A DNA stretch of 32,398 nt, from NCBI GenBank assembly GCA_900128565.1, contig LT635958.1:1-32398 (forward strand), in the 5' to 3' direction. This document shows positions 9,504 through 18,148 of the stretch, one piece after another (the first letter of the stretch is position 1; every line of letters starts with the position of its first letter). Under the pieces are notes generated by a model, which had not been told where the DNA came from, made no database searches, and saw only the letters and a list, made by a program, of their open reading frames with translations. The position numbers were made by a program, and so were the translations under genes. The stretch is from Stramenopiles sp. TOSAG23-6. Taxonomy: Eukaryota; Sar.

Positions 9504-11453
9504 TTATTTGGTAACCATTAATGTAGCAACAACAGCAGTGACATCATCATTATTCTTATACACAGCGTGTGCGCTATCTACTATAAGACGTGCAGCAATC
9601 TCAGCTTTTTCAGCGTGTAATATTCTACCGCTGTGTTGATATTGCTGTTCGCCGTTCTCAAATGTAGCGTGATTATTAGAAGTATCATCACATTGCCCAC
9701 AATGTAAATTAGCCATACTAGCCTCAGTTATATCTGAAGCTTCTTGTAATAATGCTGCGCATTTCAAAGGAGATATTACATCCCATAAGCCATCTGTTGC
9801 TAAAACAATAAACAATAGCATGTTGTTACTACTAGAATTTGAACTAACTATTTGATTGATTGAATGAACTGTAACTTCAGGTGTTGCACACACTCCAAAT
9901 CGTTTAAGGTCCTGATCACCAATTGCACGTGATAATGATATATCTCGATTTATTCGATATAATGCTTTTTTACCGTGAGCTTGAGCGATCGCTACTAGTC
10001 GTGCAACTTCCTCTGCGTTTTCTACAGTTACATTTTGCCCATGCACCTCAACAAATCCTTCTTCTGTTGAACAAACTCTTTTCAATTCTTCCATTTGCGA
10101 AGGCTTGTGGGCACGAGATAATAATGTCCAGCTTCCAGGTGGAAGAAGTTGGCAAGAATTTTTTGGTGATACCCAAGCTTGAAATTCTTCAATTTTTGAA
10201 CTTGCATCTAATAACTCTGATAAGTTATAACATTGTAAATTTGTTGAACCCGAACATTTTACACGTCTTACGGGTAATGAACCAGATCCAGGCCCAAAAT
10301 GTATTTCTTTATCAACTATATCATGATTGACAAAATTCTCTGTTGTTTTTTCTGTGTCATTTCTATTTAAAACATCTTTTTTACTTGTTTCTACACCTAA
10401 GGCATGATACATAAGAGCGCCACTATCCCCAACATTTGCACAGTATATTTTACCTCTTTCTTCATCTATTAAAACGGCACATAAAGCAGCGCCAGGATAT
10501 AACTCTTTTTTGTATAATTTCCAAAAATCCTGTTGAACGTTTACATAGTGACTCAATTCACTTTCACACGAAATCCCACTTCGTTTCCCATGTTCTTTAG
10601 CTGCTCTTCCTAAGGCATTACGATACACTGACTCAAGTGGATAAGTATTCCATTCATAAATATTGAATTTTGGGCCAACTTCTTGCACAAAAGTAACATA
10701 AAACTTCTTCCCATTATCTCGCACCAAAGAAACCCAACGTCTTTTACAAAATTCCTCGTCGACACTGCAAATGGCTTTACTGAGAGCTTCTTTTATTGCT
10801 TTTTCTTCAATAATGGCTGCAATCGTATTCGCTTTATCGGATGAATTCATATTAATTGGTTTAAGAGTATCTTCTTTACGGAGCTGTTCTATAATAAATT
10901 CACCTAGGGCTTCAGTACAAAAGCGTGCCGCATGGTTTGATCTGTGACCATCAAAAACACCAAATAGATGAAACACGCGATTATTCACATTCAACTTTAC
11001 ACTGGAAGATGATTTCATTCCCTTACCTTTTGCAGAGTTAGTACTATTGTTTTTTTGGTATGTACTGTGTGGAGCACTTTCTTCCGGTTGGTGAGACAAA
11101 ATATCTAATACAGCTGAAAATGCATCTTCCGATGCTCCTCCACGGGTGGAACGCTTTCTACCGTCAACCGCGGCAACACCAAACCCAGATAAAAATAAAG
11201 GAACCTTACGCCGTCTACAGGAACGACCCAATGTTCCCCAAGCTCCACAAGATCTTCCATGAACACCTGGAAGAGGACCTGCAGTTGTGGCTGACATAAC
11301 GGGAGTTGGGTCTCGGCGGCCGTCCATGAATTCGTCGGGTAAACAAGATCCATGGTATAGTCGTTCGTCCGCGGGTGTACGTTTACTTCGGTGTTTAAAG
11401 AACTTTTTCATCTGCTTTTTTGCACGCTTCTTTTCCTCATGAAACATGCTCAA
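9504..11453 (-). CDS. PP2C-family (PPM) protein serine/threonine phosphatase
   Basis: A single exon for 649 residues. PPM motifs appear in order: SEDAFSAV (about residue 108, metal-binding acidic pair), VFDGH (166-170), GAALCAVLIDEERGKIYCANVGDSG (about 325-350), SRAIGD (about 510), ATDGLWDV (about 560) and NNDDVTAVVATL near the C-terminus. These carry the aspartates that hold the Mn/Mg pair, so the enzyme is probably active. Two things are unusual. The DGH is followed by RSNHAA and not the common GG, and a long insertion (about 350-480) with Ser/Thr- and Asn-rich stretches separates the ANVGDSG and SRAIGD motifs. The first 85 residues are basic and disordered. There is no signal peptide or membrane helix, so a cytosolic or nuclear place is likely. 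Substrates are unknown. A CAAGCAGGTTTAC motif lies about 210 bp upstream. Confidence 0.9.
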   Translation of the reverse strand: MSMFHEEKKRAKKQMKKFFKHRSKRTPADERLYHGSCLPDEFMDGRRDPTPVMSATTAGPLPGVHGRSCGAWGTLGRSCRRRKVPLFLSGFGVAAVDGRKRSTRGGASEDAFSAVLDILSHQPEESAPHSTYQKNNSTNSAKGKGMKSSSSVKLNVNNRVFHLFGVFDGHRSNHAARFCTEALGEFIIEQLRKEDTLKPINMNSSDKANTIAAIIEEKAIKEALSKAICSVDEEFCKRRWVSLVRDNGKKFYVTFVQEVGPKFNIYEWNTYPLESVYRNALGRAAKEHGKRSGISCESELSHYVNVQQDFWKLYKKELYPGAALCAVLIDEERGKIYCANVGDSGALMYHALGVETSKKDVLNRNDTEKTTENFVNHDIVDKEIHFGPGSGSLPVRRVKCSGSTNLQCYNLSELLDASSKIEEFQAWVSPKNSCQLLPPGSWTLLSRAHKPSQMEELKRVCSTEEGFVEVHGQNVTVENAEEVARLVAIAQAHGKKALYRINRDISLSRAIGDQDLKRFGVCATPEVTVHSINQIVSSNSSSNNMLLFIVLATDGLWDVISPLKCAALLQEASDITEASMANLHCGQCDDTSNNHATFENGEQQYQHSGRILHAEKAEIAARLIVDSAHAVYKNNDDVTAVVATLMVTK

Positions 11454-11888
11454 GCAAAAGAATTTAAAAAATTGTAAACACGTTCAAATTTGCATTAGTT
11501 ACAAGTCTTTTTTAATTTTCCCCAGAGAAAAAATTTATAGGAAGCAAATTCTACGTTCCTGCCTGCATTTTTCGTTTGAATTTTGCGGAATTTTCGAATT
11601 TTCGTTTCGAAAAAAAAATCAAATCACATCTCCGAAATCGGCAAGCGCATTACGCATTACCAAGCAGGTTTACGACAGCAACACTTGTACTTTCATTTGT
11701 CATTCATTTATGTGAAAAGCAAATTCCACATTAATTATCAAGTGAAACTCATAAATATTGTGTATTCATTTCATCTGCAAAAAAATATTGTTTGGTCAGG
11801 ATTTCAAACTTAATTTATTGTATGATTTAACAAAAATAAAGTCTTTTTTGTTTTAATCAAAAATTAAATATACAATATAATGACAGTT
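11454..11888. other. intergenic region between PP2C start and PSMB3 stop
   Basis: A 435-bp AT-rich spacer between two minus-strand genes. On the minus strand it contains GTAAACCTGCTTG (11661-11673), which matches the promoter motif seen upstream of other genes. Nothing else is recognised. Confidence 0.5.
11661..11673 (-). promoter_or_regulatory. AAACCTGCT promoter-motif candidate for PP2C
   Basis: The minus strand reads GTAAACCTGCTTG, sharing AAACCTGCT with the sites at 5182, 12835, 17457 and 27400. It is about 210 bp upstream of the PP2C start in the gene's orientation. Confidence 0.4.
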
Positions 11889-12750
11889 TCAATCCATACG
11901 ACCTTTTAATTCGCGTGTTATAACTTGTGTAGGAGTAATAATATGAACATATGCACCCCAACCACTGAGAGCGTCACGGTCAACAGCTGCGAGTAAAGAT
12001 TGTGATAAAGTTTCGAATAGTTCATCCTCATTCATATCCTTTCTAAAAAGACTTTCACAGGTACCATATAGATTATCTGCACATGTACCTGCAACAACAA
12101 AATCGTCAGTAACAACGGGTGCGCCAATTAAATCCATAGCACAAAGATAAGGTACATTGTTTTCATCGAGACCGGCAACCACTGGCTCAATGAACCAAGG
12201 ACCAAATCTCTTCTCATATAGCATATTAGAAAGCAAATGTGAGAACGTTTTTGGTTTCATTGAACGATCTTCACGCAATTCATACCTATACTGAAATAAT
12301 ATAACAAAATGCAATTATGTATGAGTCTTTATATTGTAGGGAGAGTTTATGAAGTGTACACTGGAGTTGGGGAAAGAAAACACGAAAGTAAATCCTATTG
12401 ACAACATGTTATACAAAGAAACTTATAGGCTCGGAATACTTTTTAAAGCCAACACTGGATATGAAACATAATAACACACAATTAATATACTTAAATCAAA
12501 TATATAGGGAAAAGCTTATACATACAACTTACATTTTCATACGAAAGTCAAGTTTTTCACTCATTGTCTGTACATCAGTAGCGAGACCACTGAGACCCAC
12601 TACAAGTTTGTCGTTCATTTCAAAAACACGATTGAAATTACAGCTCACTGTCTGAGCACTAGCTCCCAAGCGTCTATCAGTTGCAATACCAACACAATTC
12701 TTGCCAGCCATGGCAATCACGGCACTGCCATTGTATTCGAGAATAGACAT
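11889..12750 (-). CDS. PSMB3: 20S proteasome subunit beta type-3
   Basis: Exons 12533-12750 and 11889-12285 join to 204 residues, close to the 205 of human PSMB3. The start MSILEYNGSAVIAMAGKNC aligns directly with the family. VGLSGLATDVQT, LLYEKRFGPWF, AGTCADNLYGTCESL and the terminal LKGRMD are near-diagnostic. This is a structural, non-catalytic beta subunit of the 20S core in cytosol and nucleus. As expected for beta-3, no propeptide precedes a catalytic Thr1. The second exon begins after TATAG and not after TTTCAG, because only that choice gives MKMYELRED in frame and in line with the family. The start is 31 bp from the beginning of an opposite-strand ORF, so its promoter is shared with the SGNH-like gene. 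Confidence 0.96.
12286..12532 (-). other. canonical GT-AG intron of PSMB3
   Basis: A 247-nt intron that begins GTAAGTTGTATG and ends TTTCAGTATAG. It has none of the introner-family motifs (no TTCGTACGAA, no GTACCTAAC). It is an ordinary spliceosomal intron and a useful contrast to the introner-like ones. Confidence 0.9.
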
Positions 12751-12834
12751 CTTCGTATATTCTACAGTGTTCTCTATTTAGTTGTCTCTTTCTCATCGCG
12801 ATCAATCGCAAAAAAAAACACGACATTATTTTCG

Positions 12835-12846
12835 ACAAACCTGCTC
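12835..12846 (+). promoter_or_regulatory. ACAAACCTGCTC promoter-motif candidate
   Basis: An exact match to the 12-mer at 5182. It lies 85 bp from the PSMB3 start and about 130 bp upstream of the preferred SGNH-like start, in their shared divergent promoter. Confidence 0.45.
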
Positions 12847-12976
12847 GGCCATCGAAAAAACTATTTTTTTCTGTCGTCTTCCAATTTCAACATCGAAGAT
12901 TTTGATTTTCGAAATTACTATACGGAAGGTACTTTCGCCTTTAGGACATTTTCTCCTTTCCTTTCTCAATGTGGGT

Positions 12977-14228
12977 ATGGAAATAAATAATACGAAACTT
13001 ATTCTTCGCAGAGCTAACAAAACCCGTACTTCAAATATGTCGCACGTCAATGTTGATTTCTATGAATATTATTCTAAATATGATGGTCACCCTGTGTCAG
13101 GTCTCAAAACAATTCATGATTCTCTTAGGGCAGATGGTAAAAATATAATATTTTTAGCTGGGGATTCTTCTTTGGATAACAAGTTTTGGTTTTCGAACAC
13201 CGGTCCTGCAATAAATGGATACGAAAAAGTTTTGCATCCGGCGAAGATGAAATTAGATGTTTGTCGGGCCTTCAATAGAGAGTGTGTCAAACTTTCAGAC
13301 AGAAATGAAGACTGTCAGTACGCTTGTTTGAATACAGCTATTGAGGCAAGCACTTTGAACAATCGTTCGTGTGGCAAGTTACTAGACCAAGATAAGTTTA
13401 TACGAGAGTCTATCACAAACAATGATATACTCGTTGTATCCGTAGGGTTTTTTGAATTTCGTTTCAGAAATATTTCAATAAAGCATCACCTTATAAAGTT
13501 TATATTGACTCATTCGTTAGTACTGTTGACATAAACACATTTATCACAGTGGCAATGACGTTGCCTTACAGCCATTATTGTGTACTGTAATAAATATGCT
13601 AGGATTAGTCTGGTGCAGTGGACCTCAATGTTTAATGGAGCGAATGTCGTGTGCTTGTCCAATAAATACAGGCTCCATATGTGACTTTGGTTGTTTATGT
13701 TGCGGTCTTCCTAATTGTTTAATTAATGGTCTCTTAGGCTTTCCACTTGGTACTGGTTATATGGTCGATTTATTTGCCAACCGTGTTGAAAATTATGTAC
13801 GAAAACTTATTGGTGACAAAAGGCCAAAAACAATTGTTGTATGTATGATATACTTTCTAGACCAAGAATCGACAGGGTCCTGGTCAGATTGTGCTTTAAC
13901 TTGTCTTTTATACAACAAAATTCCACGTCGATTACAACTCTGTATTCAAAAGGCGTTTGAATTAGGTACAATGCGTATTAAAATAAAAGGTACAAAAGTA
14001 GTACCTTTTCCATTATTTGATGTATTAGACGGAAGTGATACTACAGATTATGTTCAACGTGTTGAGCCGAGTCCTAAAGGCGGAGAAAAAATCGCTTCAG
14101 CTATTATGGAAAAACTTTTTACAACCGATGGTGAGCTTAGTAATAGTAATAGTGTGGAAAATGATACTAATTTATCGAGTGAAATTGGTGAAAACATAGT
14201 TGCTAAAAGCAATAACATGGCGAGATAA
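12977..14228 (+). CDS. SGNH-hydrolase-like conserved protein with GDSxxD and GGND blocks
   Basis: Exons 12977-13446 and 13550-14228 join to 382 residues. IIFLAGDSSLDNKFWF (about residues 55-70) matches SGNH block I. The exon junction creates VVSVGGNDVALQP, which is block III (GGND). Between them is a conserved CQYACLNTAIEASTL segment, and the end reads DYVQRVEPSPKGGEKIA where SGNH enzymes usually have DxxH. I recall similar protist proteins with a VEPSxxGG ending but know of no proven activity. The family resembles esterases/lipases, but catalysis is uncertain because the histidine is not evident. The start is uncertain: in-frame ATGs are at 12782, 12977 and 13037. The region 12930-13010 has intron-like ends (GTACTTTCG..TTCGCAG), which may mean a spliced 5' leader. 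Confidence 0.75.
13447..13549 (+). other. canonical GT-AG intron of the SGNH-like gene
   Basis: A 103-nt intron with donor GTTTTTTGAATT and acceptor TTTATCACAG. Splicing joins GTAGG to TGGCAATGAC, giving VGGNDVALQP. It lacks the introner motifs. Confidence 0.85.
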
Positions 14229-14363
14229 TATGTTATGTTCTTTCTCAAAGTAAAATTCTTATGAAATGTTTATTTTCAAACTGAAATTGATAGTTCATTT
14301 TAGTGGGTGCATATACAAATGTTATTATGAAATAGACTTTTCTCTTGTAACCAAGAAATCATT

Positions 14364-16400
14364 TTAATTTTGAGAACCTGGCACATTATCTCTATCTTGC
14401 TCATCATTTACTGCTTCATTAGCTGCAAACAATGCAGCATTCAAAGCATTATTAAGTACAGCATCATCATCACATTTTGATATCGTCGATTTTGCGTCAC
14501 AATTTAAAACAGCATTTAAATAATTATTAATTATAGCATCATCATTACATTTTGATATCGTCGATTTTGCGTCACAATTTGAAACAGCATTTAAATCATT
14601 ATTAATTATAGCATCATCATTACATTTTGATATTGTCGATTTTGCGTCACAATTTGAAACAGCATTTAAATCATTATTAATTATAGCACCATCATTACAT
14701 TTTGATATTGTCGATTTTGCGTTACAATTTGAAACAGCATTTAGAGCAGCTTGCAATCCACTTAATATAGCATCATCATTTTTCTTCTTTTCCTTCTTTA
14801 TGTTATTCATACGAATAAAATTTGATAACTTTTGTTTCATCATCTGATCGGACGAATGCTTAATGACGCTTTTTGTTTTTAATACATCTTCATTTTGAAC
14901 TTCAGTGTTTGCAACATACCAATCTCTGACACGTGTCATATCCACAATACCTTGTGCATTGCTGAGATTTTCCAAATTGTACTCCTTTGAAATTCTGTCT
15001 TTTGCCTGTTTTGAACACTTTCGAGAGCTACGACGTGTTCCTTCTTTCGGTATTTTCGGTATTTTCGATAATTTTGATTTTTTCGGTATTTTTGATTTTG
15101 CTGTCCTTGTTTTACCTTTTACACTTGATTTTTTTCCTTTAGAAAAACTTTCAGAATTATTTAATTCCTGTGTATCAAATATTTGTTTCTCTGAAAAATA
15201 TCGTATTTTATCTTTCTCAGCTAATTCAACTGCGAAGGCTTTCTCAGCATTTGTTGAATTTTTCCATAAATTCGCTAAATCTCGTGTCAACTCAGAGAAT
15301 TTTTTTTGGGGATTAGATTTTTTTAATTCTTTACGATGATGATTACTAAAGTAAATATATGCTGTAATTGCACGTTTTGGTCCTTTTTTTTTTGATTTTC
15401 TCAATTTTGTTGTTTTCTTCAATTTTTTTTTCTTTGATTTTACTCTCACAACCTTTGGTTTTGTTGTTCCTTTGCGCTTCTTCATATTTACCTTCGGCAT
15501 TAAAGTCACTCTCTTTTGTTTCTTCCTGACTGCTTTTTTTATTAATGTACCAAGAACAGTTTCTGAATGGTTTTGTGTTACAATTTGTTTTTTTTGTTTT
15601 TTTTGTTTCTTTGTGATAGGAAAATTTCCACTTGTTAAAAGCTTTCGCTTTGGAAAACTTTTCATTGATTTAGTAGGCACTGGCGTACTTTGAGACGGCA
15701 CAGTTGTTGTATTAGAAGTATTCATTGTAACAATAGGTGTTGACGTACTTTGAGACGGTACAGTTGTTGTATTAGAAGTCTTCACTGTAATTGTAGTCGA
15801 TGTAATATCCCGAGATTTCTGATTTTTAAGAGAAAAATGTAAACTATCAGAATTTGAGACCATTGTGCTACTACATCCCATAACATTTACTTTCGAGGCT
15901 GGAGTTGTGCCAATTGCTGGTGGTAGAAATATTGCAGAAGACTTCATTGTTTTAGTCGTTGACGGTGCTGGTATTTTCTTCGTTGCAATCGCAGTCATTC
16001 TTACAGGAATACAAGGTAAACTCATTTTTTTTGGTAAAATTGAGAGGTTCTTTACGTGTACCAGTGATTCTTTNTTGTTTTTTGTTTCTTGTATACAAAC
16101 ATTTTTGGATTGTTGCAGGGTCTGTCGTTTCTTGCGGGTGTGACGACACGGGTTGATTCTACATTTACACGTCTTTGTGGTTGAAATTGGATTCGGTAAT
16201 ACGAGACTTTCAGGAAGTTTCTTTTGTTCAGAATGTGTTTTTGATACTTGAATCATAGCTACTTCAATCAACTGGTGTGACGTGGTGCCAGATATCTTAG
16301 ACTCTATTAATTTTTTGCAGTCTGCGAATTGAACTAATTGAACTATGTAAAAAAAAAAGAACAAATCACACCAATTTTTTTTTGACACGGATGACAGCAA
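14364..16400 (-). CDS. HMG-box protein with basic linker and C-terminal 25-residue repeats
   Basis: An open frame of 678 residues. One HMG box lies at about residues 338-412: KGPKRAITAYIYFSNHHRKE, then SELTRDLANLWKNST, then EKDKIRYFSEKQIF, with the usual core aromatic residues. HMG boxes bend DNA, so a chromatin role in the nucleus is likely. The box is preceded by a very Lys-rich tract (about 280-335) and a Ser/Thr/Pro-rich region. The C-terminus carries four 25-residue repeats. The N-terminus is doubtful: the first ATG (16400) gives a hydrophobic FFFFYIV stretch translated from a poly-T region, and the next good Met is residue 49 (16256). One base at 16074 is unresolved (N) in a T-run, so a small frameshift there cannot be excluded. 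It converges with the SGNH-like gene, with 135 bp between stops. Confidence 0.75.
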   Translation of the reverse strand: MLSSVSKKNWCDLFFFFYIVQLVQFADCKKLIESKISGTTSHQLIEVAMIQVSKTHSEQKKLPESLVLPNPISTTKTCKCRINPCRHTRKKRQTLQQSKNVCIQETKNXKESLVHVKNLSILPKKMSLPCIPVRMTAIATKKIPAPSTTKTMKSSAIFLPPAIGTTPASKVNVMGCSSTMVSNSDSLHFSLKNQKSRDITSTTITVKTSNTTTVPSQSTSTPIVTMNTSNTTTVPSQSTPVPTKSMKSFPKRKLLTSGNFPITKKQKKQKKQIVTQNHSETVLGTLIKKAVRKKQKRVTLMPKVNMKKRKGTTKPKVVRVKSKKKKLKKTTKLRKSKKKGPKRAITAYIYFSNHHRKELKKSNPQKKFSELTRDLANLWKNSTNAEKAFAVELAEKDKIRYFSEKQIFDTQELNNSESFSKGKKSSVKGKTRTAKSKIPKKSKLSKIPKIPKEGTRRSSRKCSKQAKDRISKEYNLENLSNAQGIVDMTRVRDWYVANTEVQNEDVLKTKSVIKHSSDQMMKQKLSNFIRMNNIKKEKKKNDDAILSGLQAALNAVSNCNAKSTISKCNDGAIINNDLNAVSNCDAKSTISKCNDDAIINNDLNAVSNCDAKSTISKCNDDAIINNYLNAVLNCDAKSTISKCDDDAVLNNALNAALFAANEAVNDEQDRDNVPGSQN
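14443..14745 (-). repeat. 75-bp in-frame tandem repeat (four units) in the HMG-box gene
   Basis: Four units with a 75-bp period, seen as CATTTTGATAT at 14473, 14548, 14623 and 14698. They encode 25-residue units with the core NCDAKSTISKC. The middle two are almost identical at the DNA level, and the outer ones have diverged. This indicates recent in-frame expansion. Confidence 0.9.
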
Positions 16401-16464
16401 AACCTGTCAATCAAAAAAAGTGATGCAGGCAGACAGTATTGTTCCATTTTTTTTGTTCTCTTCA

Positions 16465-17328
16465 CTACTTCTTTTTTTTCTTTTTTTTTTGCCATGGTAA
16501 CATCTGTGCTACTCCATATGGATTCTCGTAGTAACCTACAGGCTTTTGACCATGCCTATACAATGCTGGGTTTATACCTGGAACGGGGTCAACAGTTGTC
16601 GTTTCCCACGTATTGTGAAAAATATTTGAAATTTAAAATTCGTTAGGTACAAACTTTCATACCAAAAAACAAAAATTAAATTTGAAAATGATGAAAATGA
16701 AAACGAACATTCATCCGTCTCAATTGGTTGAGCATTTGACCGACCTCCTATTACCCAAGGAATTGAATGCACTGGAATATCTTCTCCATTTGGTTCATAA
16801 AACGGATGATGCATTGACATATCCTGCCCAGTATCCCACGGATTCCGATTTTTAAGTGAATTATGTTGTAACATCAAATCAACTCTATTTGATCCATCGT
16901 AAAGAGCAGCTCCACCAACCATTTTCTGAGGAAATCTTTGATAAAACGGCTTGAATGATTCGACAGCTTTTGCAACTTGTTCTGGAGTTTCATCTAATCG
17001 TTGCACTGTCATGAACTTGTTTTTTGAATCTCCGTCATTTTTTGCATCTCCCAAGGGAAGAGGTATTCCTGCGGGGACTTCTGGCCATTCTAAACCCTCC
17101 ATTGAACCCCGTTTTACGCGGGTATCACTAATTCCCTTGTACCTGATATGTGTAAAAGCGTATGATTGAATATTCCAACAATAAATGAATGGATAAAAAA
17201 ATAAAAGAAGTCGTTTTCAGAAAAGTAAACTGGTAAACATACATCCAGCTTCTTGTATCAAATGGAGTTTCGCCAAGTATAAATAAAGTGTTGTTCAGAG
17301 CGAATAGCAAGAAAATATATAAGTTCAT
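16465..17328 (-). CDS. secreted protein of unknown function, three exons, lysine-rich tail
   Basis: Exons 17243-17328, 16711-17142 and 16465-16609 join to 220 residues. The first 19 residues (MNLYIFLLFALNNTLFILG) form a good signal peptide. I do not recognise the rest. It contains GLEWPEVPAGIPLPLGDAK, FYQRFPQKMVGG, NPWDTGQDMSMHHPFY and, after the second junction, WETTTVDPVPGINPALYRHG. It ends in MLPW followed by Gln and seven lysines from an A-rich run. Intron 1 is canonical GT-AG (AT|G joins to give SWMYKGISD). Intron 2 is an introner-like copy whose removal at AT..AC gives TDEWETTT in frame. The protein could be membrane-associated through its polybasic tail, but no second membrane helix is seen. 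It shares a 280-bp divergent spacer with the 90-residue ORF. Confidence 0.7.
16610..16710 (-). repeat. introner-like intron copy C (secreted-protein gene)
   Basis: This 101-nt element reads ATGTTCGTTTTCATTTTC at the start, then a decayed palindrome (GGTATGAAAGTTTGTACC), CCTAACGAATTTTAAATT, CAAATATTTTTCAC and AATAC at the end. There is no AT direct repeat at its ends, so AT..AC is the simplest in-frame cut (GA|G TGG). A distant GT-AG choice (acceptor CCAG about 30 nt downstream) is also in frame but would delete WETTTVDPVPG. Confidence 0.8.
17143..17242 (-). other. canonical GT-AG intron 1 of the secreted-protein gene
   Basis: A 100-nt intron, GTATGTTTACC..ACATATCAG, in phase 2 (AT|G). Its donor GTATGTTTA resembles the introner donors, but it lacks the palindrome and the CCTAAC box and has a normal CAG acceptor. 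Confidence 0.85.
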
Positions 17329-17401
17329 TCTAGTGTTTGATTCATTCCATTCAATTCAAAAAATCATTCTCAACAATGACATTGTCAATAATTATGTTTT
17401 T

Positions 17402-17432
17402 TTTTCCCCTCTCGCTCTCTCTCTCTCCCCCT
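17402..17432 (+). repeat. pyrimidine-rich CT microsatellite
   Basis: A C/T-only tract with about six CT units, between the divergent secreted-protein and 90-residue genes. It may be a promoter-associated pyrimidine patch. Confidence 0.6.
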
Positions 17433-17456
17433 CCGATTAATTTAGTTGTCTTCCTC

Positions 17457-17468
17457 ACAAACCTGCTT
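17457..17468 (+). promoter_or_regulatory. ACAAACCTGCTT promoter-motif candidate
   Basis: The site reads CACAAACCTGCTTCGCGCC. It lies 152 bp upstream of the 90-residue ORF and about 130 bp upstream of the secreted-protein gene on the other strand. Confidence 0.45.
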
Positions 17469-17608
17469 CGCGCCAAAAAATGTCTCCAAAGCGAAAGGTA
17501 ACAATATTGGCGCAATGGCCAATTCGCGCCATCCTCCTCCTGTGTGCGTCATTTATCTATACTTAAAGCTTTGTAAGATTCAAAACAAATCAAGCTACAT
17601 TTTATACA

Positions 17609-17881
17609 ATGGTACTCACAATGAATACTTCTTTAAAAGCAAATACGTTGAATGCTCCAGACTGTAAACAAAACTGTTTTCCAACAAAATTTTCAGCCAC
17701 ACAGACACATAGAAAAACGCAGGATGAAAACTCTAACCCGAACGTAAATGCCACATTCAATAGAAAAGAAAAACCAGTTCACGCATCTATCATTCGATTG
17801 ATTAGGGAAGAGCGACGTTTAGTTCGTGATGCAGGATATTCTCAATCGCAAAGGAAACGTGTCCTTCGGGTTCTGCAGTAG
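17609..17881 (+). CDS. small basic hypothetical protein
   Basis: A 90-residue ORF ending at TAG. The first 55 residues look disordered (Asn/Thr-rich). The last 33 (ASIIRLIREERRLVRDAGYS and the following basic residues) look like an ordered, Arg-rich amphipathic helix pair. I do not recognise the family. The ATG at 17479 (MSPKRK followed by GTAACA) is 130 bp upstream and could be a short first exon, but I found no acceptor that keeps frame, so I start at 17609. The shared promoter motif upstream supports transcription. It converges with PRPF6, with 267 bp between stops. Confidence 0.45.
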   Translation: MVLTMNTSLKANTLNAPDCKQNCFPTKFSATQTHRKTQDENSNPNVNATFNRKEKPVHASIIRLIREERRLVRDAGYSQSQRKRVLRVLQ

Positions 17882-18091
17882 TGATTATGAGAAAGAAAAA
17901 AAAAAGAACTACTGCTCCATGAGTACTTTTTTTGTAGCGCAACAATTATAGTACTAGTATATCAAAAGTCGAACCATACTTTATTAGTGTACGGAATCAA
18001 AAAATAAATATTTATATAAATATGATTTTGTTATAATTCTTTATAATAGAGCAAAAAATCTTTATGCTGCTACCTCAACACACAAAAAAAA

Positions 18092-18113
18092 NGACGNCAA
18101 AAANGTTTTNAAN
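18092..18113. other. unresolved bases in the convergent spacer
   Basis: Five Ns (18092, 18097, 18104, 18110, 18113) fall in an A-rich run between the 3' ends of the 90-residue ORF and PRPF6. They suggest homopolymer or mixed-read uncertainty in the assembly. No gene is affected. Confidence 0.9.
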
Positions 18114-18148
18114 ATTCAAAACAACTCATTTCAAGTATAGCTTTTACA

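Noticed and set aside
12782-12976. 195-bp N-terminal extension of the SGNH-like protein
   Set aside because: It would place the start 31 bp from the PSMB3 start and translate the shared promoter, including the ACAAACCTGCTC motif. The sequence looks non-coding.
17446-17667. 73-residue plus-strand ORF
   Set aside because: It begins at TTG, overlaps the promoter motif and the 90-residue ORF in another frame, and has no recognisable features.
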